This document shows positions 10,801 through 18,343 of a DNA stretch of 64,000 bases, piece by piece. Position numbers and translations under genes: made by a program. The notes below the pieces were generated by a model that saw only the letters and a program-made list of their open reading frames with translations, was not told the DNA's origin and did not search any database. Source of the DNA: Gammaproteobacteria bacterium (GTDB lineage: Bacteria; Pseudomonadota; Gammaproteobacteria; Pseudomonadales; Azotimanducaceae); contig VXPO01000093.1 of assembly GCA_009839505.1 (NCBI GenBank), positions 60,240 through 124,239 on the forward strand. The letters run 5' to 3'. How positions within the stretch are numbered: the stretch's first letter is position 1; every line of letters begins with the position of its first letter.

Positions 10801-11666
10801 GACGTGATGTTTGGCCTAGACCCGATGGGGAGGCCTACCTCGCGAACGGAGACATCGGCATCGTCGTTGGGCAGTACAAAGGCAGGAATTTCAAGGGGCT
10901 ACCGCGGAAGCTCGAAGTTGAGTTTGCGGGGCAACTAGGCCCAAAGTATGGATTCTACGCTTCCGAGTTCGGAGACGAGGGCCGCAACCCGCTCGAGCTC
11001 GCTTACTGCCTGACGGTCCACAAGACCCAGGGCAGCGAGTTCGACGTCACATTCGTCGTGCTCACGAACCCCTGCTGGCTGCTCTCCCGCGAACTCCTGT
11101 ATACGGCGCTAACCCGCCATCAGGACCGGCTAATCATTCTGCACCAGGGTCCGCTTGCCGAATACCGCCGGTTTGCGAACGACGAACACTCGGAGATCGC
11201 TCGCCGGATGACGAACCTTTTCGAGGATCCGCTGCCGCGCGAGACAATCGTCGATGCGCAGCAACGGTTCCTTGAGGAAGGGTTGGTACATCGAACCGAG
11301 CGCGGTGAGCTCGTGCGGTCCAAGTCTGAATTGGTGATCGCTGACAAGCTCTACGCTCGCGGGATAGATTACGCGTACGAGCAGCCCTTGACGCTTTCCA
11401 GTGGTCGGACAAAGTACCCGGATTTCACGATCGTGGATGACGCGCTCGGCGTGACGTTCTATTGGGAGCATCTGGGCATGCTCGACGATCCGGGGTACAG
11501 AGCCCGGTGGTACGCAAAGCGCACAGAGTATCTGAAGTGCGGAATTTCGCCCCACGAGAACGGCGGTGGCGCGGAAGGCACGCTGATCGAAACCCGCGAC
11601 GAGCCGGGGGGCGGGTTGGATGCTGCGATGATTGGATCGGTGATCGACAGCGTCATACTCGGTTGA
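7848..11666 (+). CDS. RecD-like superfamily 1 helicase with C-terminal PD-(D/E)XK-like nuclease domain
   Basis: 1272 residues. The first 600 or so show no domain I can name. A RecD/TraA-type helicase core follows: Walker A GPAGTGKTT near residue 656, Walker B VIVDECSML near 740, motif III LVGDPRQLPPIG near 768, and late motifs LTVHKTQGSEFD and LLYTALTRHQDRL. After the helicase, residues 1155-1215 read as a PD-(D/E)XK-like fold: Glu in RSKSEL, Asp in KYPDFTI, and a final WEHLGM where Glu-X-Lys is normally found. An ATG with AAGGAG sits 10 nt after the reverse transcriptase stop, so the two are co-translated. A helicase-nuclease beside a DRT1-like RT and a DNA methyltransferase suggests invading-DNA degradation. 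The helicase is firm. The nuclease is probable from motif spacing, and the link to the RT is inferred from operon structure. Confidence 0.82.
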   Translation: MKSFAAGARRLPPHHITIRVPWHDDGWTGHVCSRPLDNTSCLILPRIGGGRRDDVEVRCAGQRLDELDQSDLPPCMAERVSFMAPFELTRTMTHPYKDIFPETHGHIAPTRFAQPAYSAACVPFRWMLRGKIEGNVREGEIGIAERLKIGWIPDREPDIRNRQGDEVDTAWAQESENQLALLDTFFGAVRPEESLCFFYAKRTPLSEQSRRVIIGVGRVLSVGESTEYENDVENPPLRCALWERNVGHSVRPGFEDGFLFPYQEALALAEREGLDPEEFVAFAPDECFDAYSYGSEHLSHDGAVASLVTCAAALHRIRGRIEGPWDEALAWVDRQLNRLWKARGAFPGLGSALSAFGYEWGFQHGSLLAYEIELLRERQGDADPWAVVDSVMDDPSKLGGPVADLLKEGLRTGWKRLAHERRALLKLLARCSVSEEQALRIYDTTARAEAGIEAGDAELLDNPYVLFEADRHTANPIAFGSVDRGMFPDEGVREQFPMTGPSLVEDPADARRVRALVVDLLEEAARSGHTLLPRNWVIQRARERALQPPCPLGENILDASEESFGSLVVVSATRTGEPAYQVDRLTECRRIIRREVLGRVKGKRHSADLYWRGLVDEGIAEPLPLDPEERELEERARCEKAAALEQLFGSRLCTLIGPAGTGKTTLLRMLCSIPAVADKGLLLLAPTGKARVRLEEQTEMRGSGQTLAEFLIRRQRYDGETGAYYPNPKAPRSDEYRTVIVDECSMLTEEQLAALIDSLRNVERLVLVGDPRQLPPIGAGRPFVDIVRELAPGNIDADFPRSAPGYAELMIPRRQQGDARADVLLASHFSGRPLDPGADAVLDEGAEGLDERLRLVQWNHPQELQERLVTELVQALDLAGPDDELGFEESLGGARYGDIPWAFFWNRFGDNPGAADSADDWQMLSPVRAGLVGVDALNRLVQARFRGKVRELAERQGWGRKVPRPIGPQTLLYGDKVINVINQRRRDVWPRPDGEAYLANGDIGIVVGQYKGRNFKGLPRKLEVEFAGQLGPKYGFYASEFGDEGRNPLELAYCLTVHKTQGSEFDVTFVVLTNPCWLLSRELLYTALTRHQDRLIILHQGPLAEYRRFANDEHSEIARRMTNLFEDPLPRETIVDAQQRFLEEGLVHRTERGELVRSKSELVIADKLYARGIDYAYEQPLTLSSGRTKYPDFTIVDDALGVTFYWEHLGMLDDPGYRARWYAKRTEYLKCGISPHENGGGAEGTLIETRDEPGGGLDAAMIGSVIDSVILG

Positions 11667-11714
11667 CACGTCGGCCTTCGGCTTTGCCGCGAGGGGTGAC
11701 GGGGTCGACTAGGC

Positions 11715-12695
11715 GTGTACGCGTTGCCGCGAAGGACGTCGATAACTTGCAGGTCGAAGAAGCTTCGGGGTTGGACGAACGGTCACCCCGACGCACTCCT
11801 CGAGCACAGTGCGGCGAACACTGCGTGCGTTCGTGTAGCCGCCGCTCATGACATGGGTCGAACATGCGTAGCGGTCCTGTCCATGCATGGCGTACGGTCC
11901 CCCGCAGACGCCGCATTCGAGCAGGCCCGAGAGGGAGTGGCGTGGGCGGTACGTCGCGTTCAGGCGTTTGGCGTGCGCCGCCCGAGTGGCTTGGATGGTG
12001 CCAGCGTACTTCTTCGGTCAGCTCTCGCGGCCGCTTGCCAGAGCGACTGATCGACGATGCGCAGCTCCGGCACCTCGGTGACGATCCAGTCATCTCGTCG
12101 GTTGGCCTGCGAGATCCGTCTTGCGCTCGCAGGTTTCTTGACGAAATGCAAACGGTTCCACACCAGGTGTCCGATGTAGAGCTCGTTGGTTGAGGAGACC
12201 GGCTCCGCGCTTGCCTTGACCGCGGATGGTGGAATCGGTCCAGCCCCTTCCGGAGGGGCCGGAATACCCTTGTCATTGAGTCGCCGCGCAGTTGCACGCG
12301 GAATCACACCGGATGCGAACTCCCGGAACACCCGGCGGACAACCTCGGCCTCGACCTCCTTGATCCGGCGCTCGCCTCGAGCGGGCTCGCCAGCAGCGTC
12401 GAAGGTCGTGATGACTTCGTAGCCATAGCGCAACCTGCCGGCGGAGCGTCCCTTCACCCGGCCTCGTGGCCCGCGGTGAGTTTGGCTGCGAGATCCTTGA
12501 GGAACAGTGTTCATGGTGCTTGAGACCGACGTGGAGATCTTTGATCTGGTGAGGGTGACGATCATCACCCGGGAACTGCAGGCGCTTGAACAGCGCGCAT
12601 ACGTCCTCATTGTCGCGACTCACGCAGGTCCAGCACCTCCACAACCACCACATCACATGCACTATCTCCCCCGGTGCCGTTTTGGGGGTTGCATC
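11715..12695 (-). pseudogene. Decayed large serine recombinase (resolvase/recombinase plus zinc ribbon)
   Basis: Reading the minus strand in three frames recovers a typical large serine recombinase in order: DVVVVEVLDL, EDVCALFKRLQF, IVTLT, THRGPRGRV, the recombinase domain (YGYEV, EVVRRVFREFASG, RRLNDKGIPAP, IGHLVWNR), then a zinc ribbon CGVCGGPYAMHGQDRYAC and RTVLEEC. Segments lie in different frames, with in-frame stops, so at least three frameshifts separate them. The N-terminal part carrying the nucleophilic serine is absent. The homology stops close to the promoter of the downstream AAA operon. It is a dead integrase/transposase remnant between the two defence modules and evidence that a mobile element once delivered or rearranged this island. 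The interval 11667-12760 holds no other gene I can support. Confidence 0.8.
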
Positions 12696-12717
12696 CAATC
12701 CCCTCATTTTGCATAAT
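12689..12717 (+). promoter_or_regulatory. Putative sigma70 promoter of the AAA-protease-Ubl operon
   Basis: TTGCAT (12689-12694) and CATAAT (12712-12717) are separated by 17 bp, a good match to a -35/-10 pair. They sit 44 bp before the ATG at 12761, in a locally AT-rich stretch where the recombinase remnant ends. Assigned by consensus only. Confidence 0.5.
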
Positions 12718-12760
12718 TCGAGCCGATATACGCATAGACAGGCCGACTAAGAGGATATTC

Positions 12761-14011
12761 ATGGACAATTTCGACATCGTCCTCGCTTTGTCGCGCATGG
12801 CGTTGAATGGAGACGAGGTGAGGGTCGCGCATCAGGTCGCCCGCCTCCGAAACGCCCTCAATGAGAGCAGCCCCAAACAGGCCGAGAAGCTCGACAAGTT
12901 GCTGGCCAGACAAAAGCGCCGACAGGATGTGGCACCGATGGCGCTGGAACAGATGCGGGCTCGCCCCTCGGGCCTGCAGCTGCCCGGCGAGCCTCTGACT
13001 CGGTCAACTCCACTACCGACCGACCGGGAAACCGGCGCACCGTTGGTACGCCTACTCTTCCCGGATGATCTGGACGATCCCACTCCCATCCTGCAACCCG
13101 AGCTAGCGGCGGCGATCTCCGATCAGCTGCGAGAATGGGATCGGGTCGAGGATCTGGCACGTATGGGCGTGAAGCCGAACATGCGATGCCTCCTATATGG
13201 AGCTCCCGGTGTCGGCAAGACGCTTCTAGCCAGGTTCATCGGAAACCGGCTCCGTCTGCCCATCGTCGAGGCAAGGCTCGACGGTCTCATCTCGTCGTTC
13301 CTCGGCACAACAGCGCGAAACATCGGCGCCCTGTTCGATTTTGCCGACCGCTACCGCTGCATCCTCTTCCTGGACGAGTTCGATGCCATCGCCAAGGCGC
13401 GCGACGACAGCCAGGAGGTCGGCGAGATCAAGCGCGTTGTCAACACGCTCCTCCAGTGCCTCGATGCCCGCAACGTACAAGGATTTACGCTCGCCGCGAC
13501 CAACCACGAGCACTTGCTCGACCCCGCGGTCTGGCGCAGGTTCGAGGCACGAATCCGCATCCCAAGACCCGACACCGGCACGCGGGCTGCCATGCTCAAG
13601 CGGTTTCTTGCCCCCGTTAGCCTGTCCGACAGCGAGATCCGAATGCTGCTCTGGCTCACCGACGGCATGAGCGGCGCCGATCTCGAAACCCTGATCACCG
13701 GCGGGAAGCGCTACCTAGTACTGCATGCCGGGAACACTCGGACATCGCGCGCTCGGGCCAGGCCTACGCGAGAGGCGCTGCTCTCCGCCTTGCGACGCCA
13801 GGCCACGCTCAACGCTCGGCTGTTTGACGAGCACCGACACCAGCTCCTACTGCGTTCCGATGACGCACTGCTTGACGCCCTGATCGAGGGTGCGGGTCTG
13901 ACGCAAACGGAAGCCGCACAGGTTCTAGGGATCTCCCAGAGCACAGTTTCTCGGCGGCTGCGGTCCCAGGAACACGAAGACGCACGCCAACCCGAGGTGT
14001 CCAAGGAGTAG
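12761..14011 (+). CDS. AAA ATPase with C-terminal helix-turn-helix, partner of the subtilase
   Basis: 416 residues from the ATG at 12761, preceded by GAGGA; upstream in-frame codons lie inside the promoter. A helical N-terminal 120 residues precedes a classical AAA module: Walker A YGAPGVGKTLLA near residue 147, Walker B CILFLDEFDAIA near 200, a sensor-like ATNHEHLLDPAVWRRF near 246 with arginine-finger candidates, and a lid ending in MSGADLETLI. The last 50 residues contain LTQTEAAQVLGISQSTVSRRL, a textbook helix-turn-helix and odd for an unfoldase. The stop is 3 nt before the protease ATG, so the pair must be co-expressed. The likely role is ATP-driven substrate remodelling or gating for the protease. 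The helix-turn-helix may give DNA sensing or autoregulation. Confidence 0.82.
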   Translation: MDNFDIVLALSRMALNGDEVRVAHQVARLRNALNESSPKQAEKLDKLLARQKRRQDVAPMALEQMRARPSGLQLPGEPLTRSTPLPTDRETGAPLVRLLFPDDLDDPTPILQPELAAAISDQLREWDRVEDLARMGVKPNMRCLLYGAPGVGKTLLARFIGNRLRLPIVEARLDGLISSFLGTTARNIGALFDFADRYRCILFLDEFDAIAKARDDSQEVGEIKRVVNTLLQCLDARNVQGFTLAATNHEHLLDPAVWRRFEARIRIPRPDTGTRAAMLKRFLAPVSLSDSEIRMLLWLTDGMSGADLETLITGGKRYLVLHAGNTRTSRARARPTREALLSALRRQATLNARLFDEHRHQLLLRSDDALLDALIEGAGLTQTEAAQVLGISQSTVSRRLRSQEHEDARQPEVSKE

Positions 14012-14014
14012 ACG

Positions 14015-16561
14015 ATGCCCGAACCGGACACCTTGTCCCGCCCGATCCAGGTCTTCCTGGACACGGGACAGTTCATCACCTTGCCGGAACCCCGGCAGCG
14101 TGGCGGAAACCGTGATTTCTTCGACGGCGACAACCCCGGCTTCTCCCGCCACAAGTCCGCGATGCGCCAGCGCATCCAGGATGCCTCGACAACCATGCGC
14201 CGCGAACGCCAAGCCGCCGGATTCATAATCGTGCAGATGCGCGAAGAAGCGTTGGCCAAGAGCTACCGCCCGCTGAACGCTCTTTTCTCGCGGGCCACGT
14301 CGTTCCGTCTGGTCGGCGGGGGCGGAATTGGCGAGAGCTTTTTTCAGTGCACACCGGAAGCGCTCGACCATCTCGATCGCCGCATTGAAGCCGGGGCAGA
14401 GCCGGAACCGCGATTCGCCGAGAACGAACGAACTGGCGAGCTTGAGCCTCGCCCTTCCGCCTACCGCAGCGAACTCGGCGGAATCGAAGACATCCGTCTT
14501 CCCGCACCCGCCGACCGCATCTCCTTCTCCGCTCGCGAAGCCACCGAATGGCTCCGTCGCCCTGACACCCTCGGCGCATACATCGTGGAGCTCTTCCGGC
14601 CCGACACGACCGTCGATCCCGTGGCCGTCAATGCGATAGTTGAGAGCTTTCGCCAGCGCCTCGTCCGTTTCGGGGGAATTGTCGCGTTGCCTCTGTTCCC
14701 GTCCGGGAGCAGGCGCTCGAGCCGAGGCCATCTGGCGATGTCTATCCAGCTGACCCCCGACCTCGAGCGGTCATCTATCTCCCTTCCGATCGGCGACCCG
14801 CCTCCAGCTCACGAAGCGCCGCGGCCCACTACCCTTCGATCGACCGCGCAGGACATTCCCGTAGAACGTCATCAGCACTTCCTCGAACAGATGGCGGCCG
14901 AGCCTCTGGTGAGGCGCATCAGCCTGCCGCCTTCGCTCGAAATCGCTCCGCTGGACCGGTCTCAGGCCGCAATGACCGCGGAACTTCCCGCTCCGCCCGA
15001 ACATGGTGCACCGGTCGTCGGCATCATCGATGGGGGCGTCGCTGATATTCCGGAGCTTTCGCCCTGGTGCACCGGGGGGACCGATCCAGTTGACCCACCC
15101 GATCGCGATCTCACACACGGTACGTTCATCGCCGGTCTCATTGCCGGTGCCCGGGCATTGAATCCCCACATCGAAGAAAGACTGGAAGCCACGGGCTGCC
15201 GCTACTTTGACATCCCACTCATTCCCCGACAGGGCCTGGTTCCCAGGTACTACGTCGTACCGTCCGATTTCTTCGACCAACTAGAGGAGGAGGTCGCCCG
15301 CGCCAAATCCGATGCCGGTGTCCGCATTTTCAACCTGAGCCTCGGAGCCCCGGGCATGCGACGCGGTCTCGGCTACTCGGTATTCGCACAGGCTCTCGAT
15401 GACATTGCCGCCGAACACGACATTCTGTTCGTCGTGTCCGCCGGAAATCTTCGCGGCACGGAAGCGCGGGCTCCCTGGCCGAGCGACGGAGATGACGCGG
15501 TGAGGCTGCTTGCCGGCGGTACGGCCGCCGACGAGCACATCACCGCGCCTGCCGAACACCTTCTCGGATTGTCGGTCGGCGCGCTCAATCCTCCCGGCAT
15601 TGCCGGCCACCGTGCCGACCTGCCGACCACCTACACGCGCCGGGGACCAGGCGTTGGTGGCGCCCGCAAACCTGATCTGTCCCACTACGGTGGCGTGTCG
15701 CCGCGCGGCGGAAACAGGACCGGGCTCTATTCCTTCGCCTCCGACAGCACGGTCGTCGACAACAACGGAACCAGCTTCGCCGCTCCCTTGGTCGCCGCGA
15801 CCGTCGCCACGATCGATCACCGACTCGACGGCGCCGTACCGCGCGAGACTCTCATTGCTCTCCTGGTCCATCGCGCCCAACGCTGCGAAGCCATGCAGCA
15901 CGCTGCGTTGCGTCATGTCGCCCGCGAATTCGTCGGCTTCGGCATGGCGCCTCCGGCGGATGCGTGCATCTCGGACAGGCCCCACTCGATAACCCTGGTC
16001 TTTTCCGAATCCCTCGCCTTCCGCCGCGAGCTCGAGTTCGTCTTCTCCTGGCCCAGATCCCTCGTTACGGCAGCCGGCAAGTGCCGTGGCCAGGTCGACG
16101 TGACCCTTGCGTTCACGCCGCCGATCGACGCCCAGTTCGATGCCGAATGCCTGCGCGTCCAGTTCGAAGCCTACCTGCATCAGATCGAGACCGACCCCGA
16201 CACCGGTGAGGACGATCCGAAGTCGCGCCTCCACCACCACGACAGCGCGCTTCCCGCCGGCCTCGACTACACCGAGACGTACCTCCTGAAGACCGGCCTC
16301 AAATGGACGCCCGTGAAGCGCTACAGCCTAACCATGCCGCGAGGGCGCGGCACTTCGAGTAACTGGCGCCTCGCCCTGCGATCGTTCACCCGCGCCGGGG
16401 AAGTCTTTCCCGTTGCCGGCGTGCCCTTCACTATCGTCATGACCATCTCCGACCTCGAAGAGACTGCCCCGGTCTATGACGAGGTTCGAAACGAAATCAG
16501 TCGCAGGGGTCTCACACTTGCCGACATCACGGTCGCACACCGCGTGCGCCCACGCGGCTAG
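14015..16561 (+). CDS. Subtilisin-like serine protease (S8) in AAA-protease pair
   Basis: 848 residues with the S8 catalytic triad intact: Asp339 in VVGIIDGG, His368 in LTHGTFIAGLI and Ser587 in NNGTSFAAPLVAA, with an SAGN oxyanion-type motif between His and Ser. No signal peptide is seen, so the enzyme is probably cytoplasmic, which is unusual for subtilases and fits regulation by the ATPase encoded 3 nt upstream. About 320 residues precede the catalytic domain and 250 beta-rich residues follow it; either could bind substrate or the ATPase. It is followed after 21 nt by two tiny ORFs and then by a ubiquitin-like protein and its E1. This suggests that the protease degrades or processes tagged or invading proteins. 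Protease identity is certain; the link to tagging is contextual. Confidence 0.85.
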   Translation: MPEPDTLSRPIQVFLDTGQFITLPEPRQRGGNRDFFDGDNPGFSRHKSAMRQRIQDASTTMRRERQAAGFIIVQMREEALAKSYRPLNALFSRATSFRLVGGGGIGESFFQCTPEALDHLDRRIEAGAEPEPRFAENERTGELEPRPSAYRSELGGIEDIRLPAPADRISFSAREATEWLRRPDTLGAYIVELFRPDTTVDPVAVNAIVESFRQRLVRFGGIVALPLFPSGSRRSSRGHLAMSIQLTPDLERSSISLPIGDPPPAHEAPRPTTLRSTAQDIPVERHQHFLEQMAAEPLVRRISLPPSLEIAPLDRSQAAMTAELPAPPEHGAPVVGIIDGGVADIPELSPWCTGGTDPVDPPDRDLTHGTFIAGLIAGARALNPHIEERLEATGCRYFDIPLIPRQGLVPRYYVVPSDFFDQLEEEVARAKSDAGVRIFNLSLGAPGMRRGLGYSVFAQALDDIAAEHDILFVVSAGNLRGTEARAPWPSDGDDAVRLLAGGTAADEHITAPAEHLLGLSVGALNPPGIAGHRADLPTTYTRRGPGVGGARKPDLSHYGGVSPRGGNRTGLYSFASDSTVVDNNGTSFAAPLVAATVATIDHRLDGAVPRETLIALLVHRAQRCEAMQHAALRHVAREFVGFGMAPPADACISDRPHSITLVFSESLAFRRELEFVFSWPRSLVTAAGKCRGQVDVTLAFTPPIDAQFDAECLRVQFEAYLHQIETDPDTGEDDPKSRLHHHDSALPAGLDYTETYLLKTGLKWTPVKRYSLTMPRGRGTSSNWRLALRSFTRAGEVFPVAGVPFTIVMTISDLEETAPVYDEVRNEISRRGLTLADITVAHRVRPRG

Positions 16562-16582
16562 CGGCCACGGGAGAACCACGTC

Positions 16583-16735
16583 ATGTCGCATCCACGAGAG
16601 AGCCACCGCCCGCGTCGTGCACGTCCGTGCCCGCCTCAAATACCGCACGGAACCCCGGCCGGTGCTCTCCGCAGCCCCAGTCCCGGGCAGTTCTTCCCGC
16701 TCGCGCCCGTATTCCTTGCGTTCGAGTCGAGCTGA
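16583..16735 (+). CDS. Tiny ORF (50 aa) between the protease and the ubiquitin-like gene
   Basis: ATG at 16583, 21 nt after the protease stop, with CGGGAG at a suitable distance upstream. The encoded 50 residues are Arg/Pro-rich and basic at the N-terminus, then hydrophobic near the end (QFFPLAPVFLAFESS). Its TGA overlaps the next ATG as TGATG. No family recognised. Codon bias is neutral, so a non-coding spacer is possible. Support is positional: a ribosome site, short spacing and translational coupling on both sides. Confidence 0.35.
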   Translation: MSHPRESHRPRRARPCPPQIPHGTPAGALRSPSPGQFFPLAPVFLAFESS

Positions 16736-16881
16736 TGACGGCATACCGGCACGCACGATCCCGAACTCCCATGGCTGCTCTCGCGGATTTGGACCGCCCG
16801 GCCACGGCAACCGGCGGTCGTCACCGCTCCCCCGACCTCATCCAGGTCGCTTCACCCACTTTCACGCAACTCACGGCATAA
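16735..16881 (+). CDS. Second tiny ORF (48 aa), coupled by TGATG
   Basis: Its ATG shares a base with the stop of the preceding tiny ORF (TGATG). It ends 12 nt before the ubiquitin-like gene, whose ribosome site AAAGGAGAAG overlaps the TAA. The product begins MTAYRHARSRTP and ends SPTFTQLTA, with no recognisable domain and no cysteine. Together with the first small ORF it fills the whole 332 bp gap. Either the pair encodes real accessory peptides or the gap is the remains of a longer gene. Confidence 0.33.
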   Translation: MTAYRHARSRTPMAALADLDRPATATGGRHRSPDLIQVASPTFTQLTA

Positions 16882-16893
16882 AGGAGAAGACCT

Positions 16894-17142
16894 ATGGCCG
16901 CGCCAAAGCCAATCCACATCTATGTACGCGGACGCAAACACGCGTTCGATCGGGAAAAGATTGCTTACAAGGAGGTGGTCGATTTGGGCTATCCCGACGG
17001 TAAGCACGGTCCGCTCTACGAATACGACGTATCGTGGAAGGACGGGCCGAAGGACGAGGAAGAAGGGATTCTCAAGGAGGGCGATTTCGTCCGCGTGGTC
17101 GACGAGATGAAATTCGATGTCAAGTTCACCGATCGATCGTAG
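16894..17142 (+). CDS. Ubiquitin-like protein (multiubiquitin-type domain)
   Basis: 82 residues with a strong AAAGGAGAAG ribosome site. The pattern (IHIYVRGRKHAFD, IAYKEVVDLGY, YEYDVSWKDGP, GILKEGDFVRVVDEMKFDVK) matches the beta-grasp of the bacterial multiubiquitin family, where copies are often repeated; here there is one. The C-terminus is KFTDRS, with no Gly-Gly, so it either needs processing or is conjugated through a non-canonical end. It overlaps the E1-like gene by 26 bp. In related operons such proteins are activated by the neighbouring E1-like enzyme and attached to targets. The bacterial Bil and Bub systems are known conjugation pathways of this general kind; I place this operon near the latter from gene content only. 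Confidence 0.8.
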   Translation: MAAPKPIHIYVRGRKHAFDREKIAYKEVVDLGYPDGKHGPLYEYDVSWKDGPKDEEEGILKEGDFVRVVDEMKFDVKFTDRS

Positions 17143-18343
17143 CGGCGACCTCAAGGCCCTGACCGAGGCGCGTTGTCCCCTGGAACTGCGCGGTGCCTAC
17201 CTCATTGTCAAGAACGTGCCCTACCTCAAGAACGCAGCAGGAAAACTCGCTAGCGCCGACATGGTGATGAGCATCGAGTTTCCCGACGGTAGCGCCGCCC
17301 CTCCCGGTGACCATACCGTCTGGTGGACGGGCAAGCCGCCGTTTCGCGCAGATGGCTCCAGCATGGAGAGCGACCTCTCCTGCGGCGCGTGGAAGGAAGG
17401 CCGTGACCTCGGCGAGGGGCTCACCGCCTACATGCAGTGGTCGCGAAAACCCGTCACCAACGGCAAGAAGCGTGCCTACGTCGACTACGAGGAAAAGGTC
17501 ACGACCTACATCGCCGAAGTGGCCGGCCAGGCCGATATTCGCCATCCGGGCGTGCTTGAAGCCGCCAAGACCGGGGAAGTTCCCACGATTACGCTCAAAT
17601 CCCGGTTCAAGTACATGGACACGAATACCTACCGGTACGGTCTGAAAGGGATAGAGGAGCGTATCGAAGACGAAATCGTCGCCATTGTCGGGGTGGGCGG
17701 CACGGGCTCCTACCTGATGGACATCCTGGCAAAGACCAACGTCAAGGAGCTACACCTGTTCGACGCGGACGTGCTGAAGCAACACAACGCGTTTCGAATG
17801 TGCGGCGCTGTCCGCATCGAGGAGCTTGGCGGCTCATGCGCCAAGGTCGACTGGTTCCGCCGCACCTATTCCGCGATTCGGGAAGAGGGGATTCACGTGC
17901 ACACCGACGAGCTCACCGGTGACCGCAGGGATATCCTTGCGAAGTTCACGACGGTCTTCATTGCAGTCGACGACCTGGCTGTGCGCCGAAACCTACAGGC
18001 CGCCTGCAACGAGCTCGGCATCTACCACCTCAGCGTCGGCATCGGCGTGGAAGTCGAAGGCGAGTCCAACGATCAGCTTGGCGGCAATGTGAAAGTGGAA
18101 ACCGCGTTCCGTCCCGGCCGTCCCCCCACGAGCGAGCTCACTCCCGAGGAAGGACCGGATCAAGCATACGGTATCGTGCAGACTGCGGAGCTCAACATGC
18201 TCGGCGCCGCGCTTGCGGTCGTCGAGTGGAAGGCCAGGGTCGGCATCTACAGGAACGACCGGCCGCACGACATGGATACGGTACTCGTCTCGGCCTCTAC
18301 CGGCCGACTTCTCCAGGACCGGAAAGGGGACTCCACCGCTTGA
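17117..18343 (+). CDS. E1-like ThiF-family adenylyltransferase with N-terminal E2-like/DUF6791-type region
   Basis: 408 residues. The C-terminal half is a ThiF/E1 Rossmann domain: IVGVGGTGSYLMD near residue 190 binds ATP, LHLFDADVLKQHNAFR gives the acidic strand, and VFIAVDD the next. The N-terminal 165 residues (LRGAYLIVKNVPYL, SIEFPDG, DHTVWWTG) resemble the E2-like or DUF6791 regions fused to such enzymes. One cysteine lies in DLSCGAW. The E1 part has few cysteines (RMCGA, GSCAK, AACNE) and no CXXC zinc pairs, so the thioester residue, if any, is not obvious. The start at 17117 overlaps the Ubl gene, and the stop TGA overlaps the TTG of the DUF6527-like gene. The role is Ubl activation and possibly transfer. 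Confidence 0.82.
   Translation: MSSSPIDRSGDLKALTEARCPLELRGAYLIVKNVPYLKNAAGKLASADMVMSIEFPDGSAAPPGDHTVWWTGKPPFRADGSSMESDLSCGAWKEGRDLGEGLTAYMQWSRKPVTNGKKRAYVDYEEKVTTYIAEVAGQADIRHPGVLEAAKTGEVPTITLKSRFKYMDTNTYRYGLKGIEERIEDEIVAIVGVGGTGSYLMDILAKTNVKELHLFDADVLKQHNAFRMCGAVRIEELGGSCAKVDWFRRTYSAIREEGIHVHTDELTGDRRDILAKFTTVFIAVDDLAVRRNLQAACNELGIYHLSVGIGVEVEGESNDQLGGNVKVETAFRPGRPPTSELTPEEGPDQAYGIVQTAELNMLGAALAVVEWKARVGIYRNDRPHDMDTVLVSASTGRLLQDRKGDSTA

Noticed and set aside
11960..12610. Intact serine recombinase gene on the minus strand
   Set aside because: The 216-residue frame begins mid-domain, lacks the catalytic serine region, and its zinc ribbon is in another frame.
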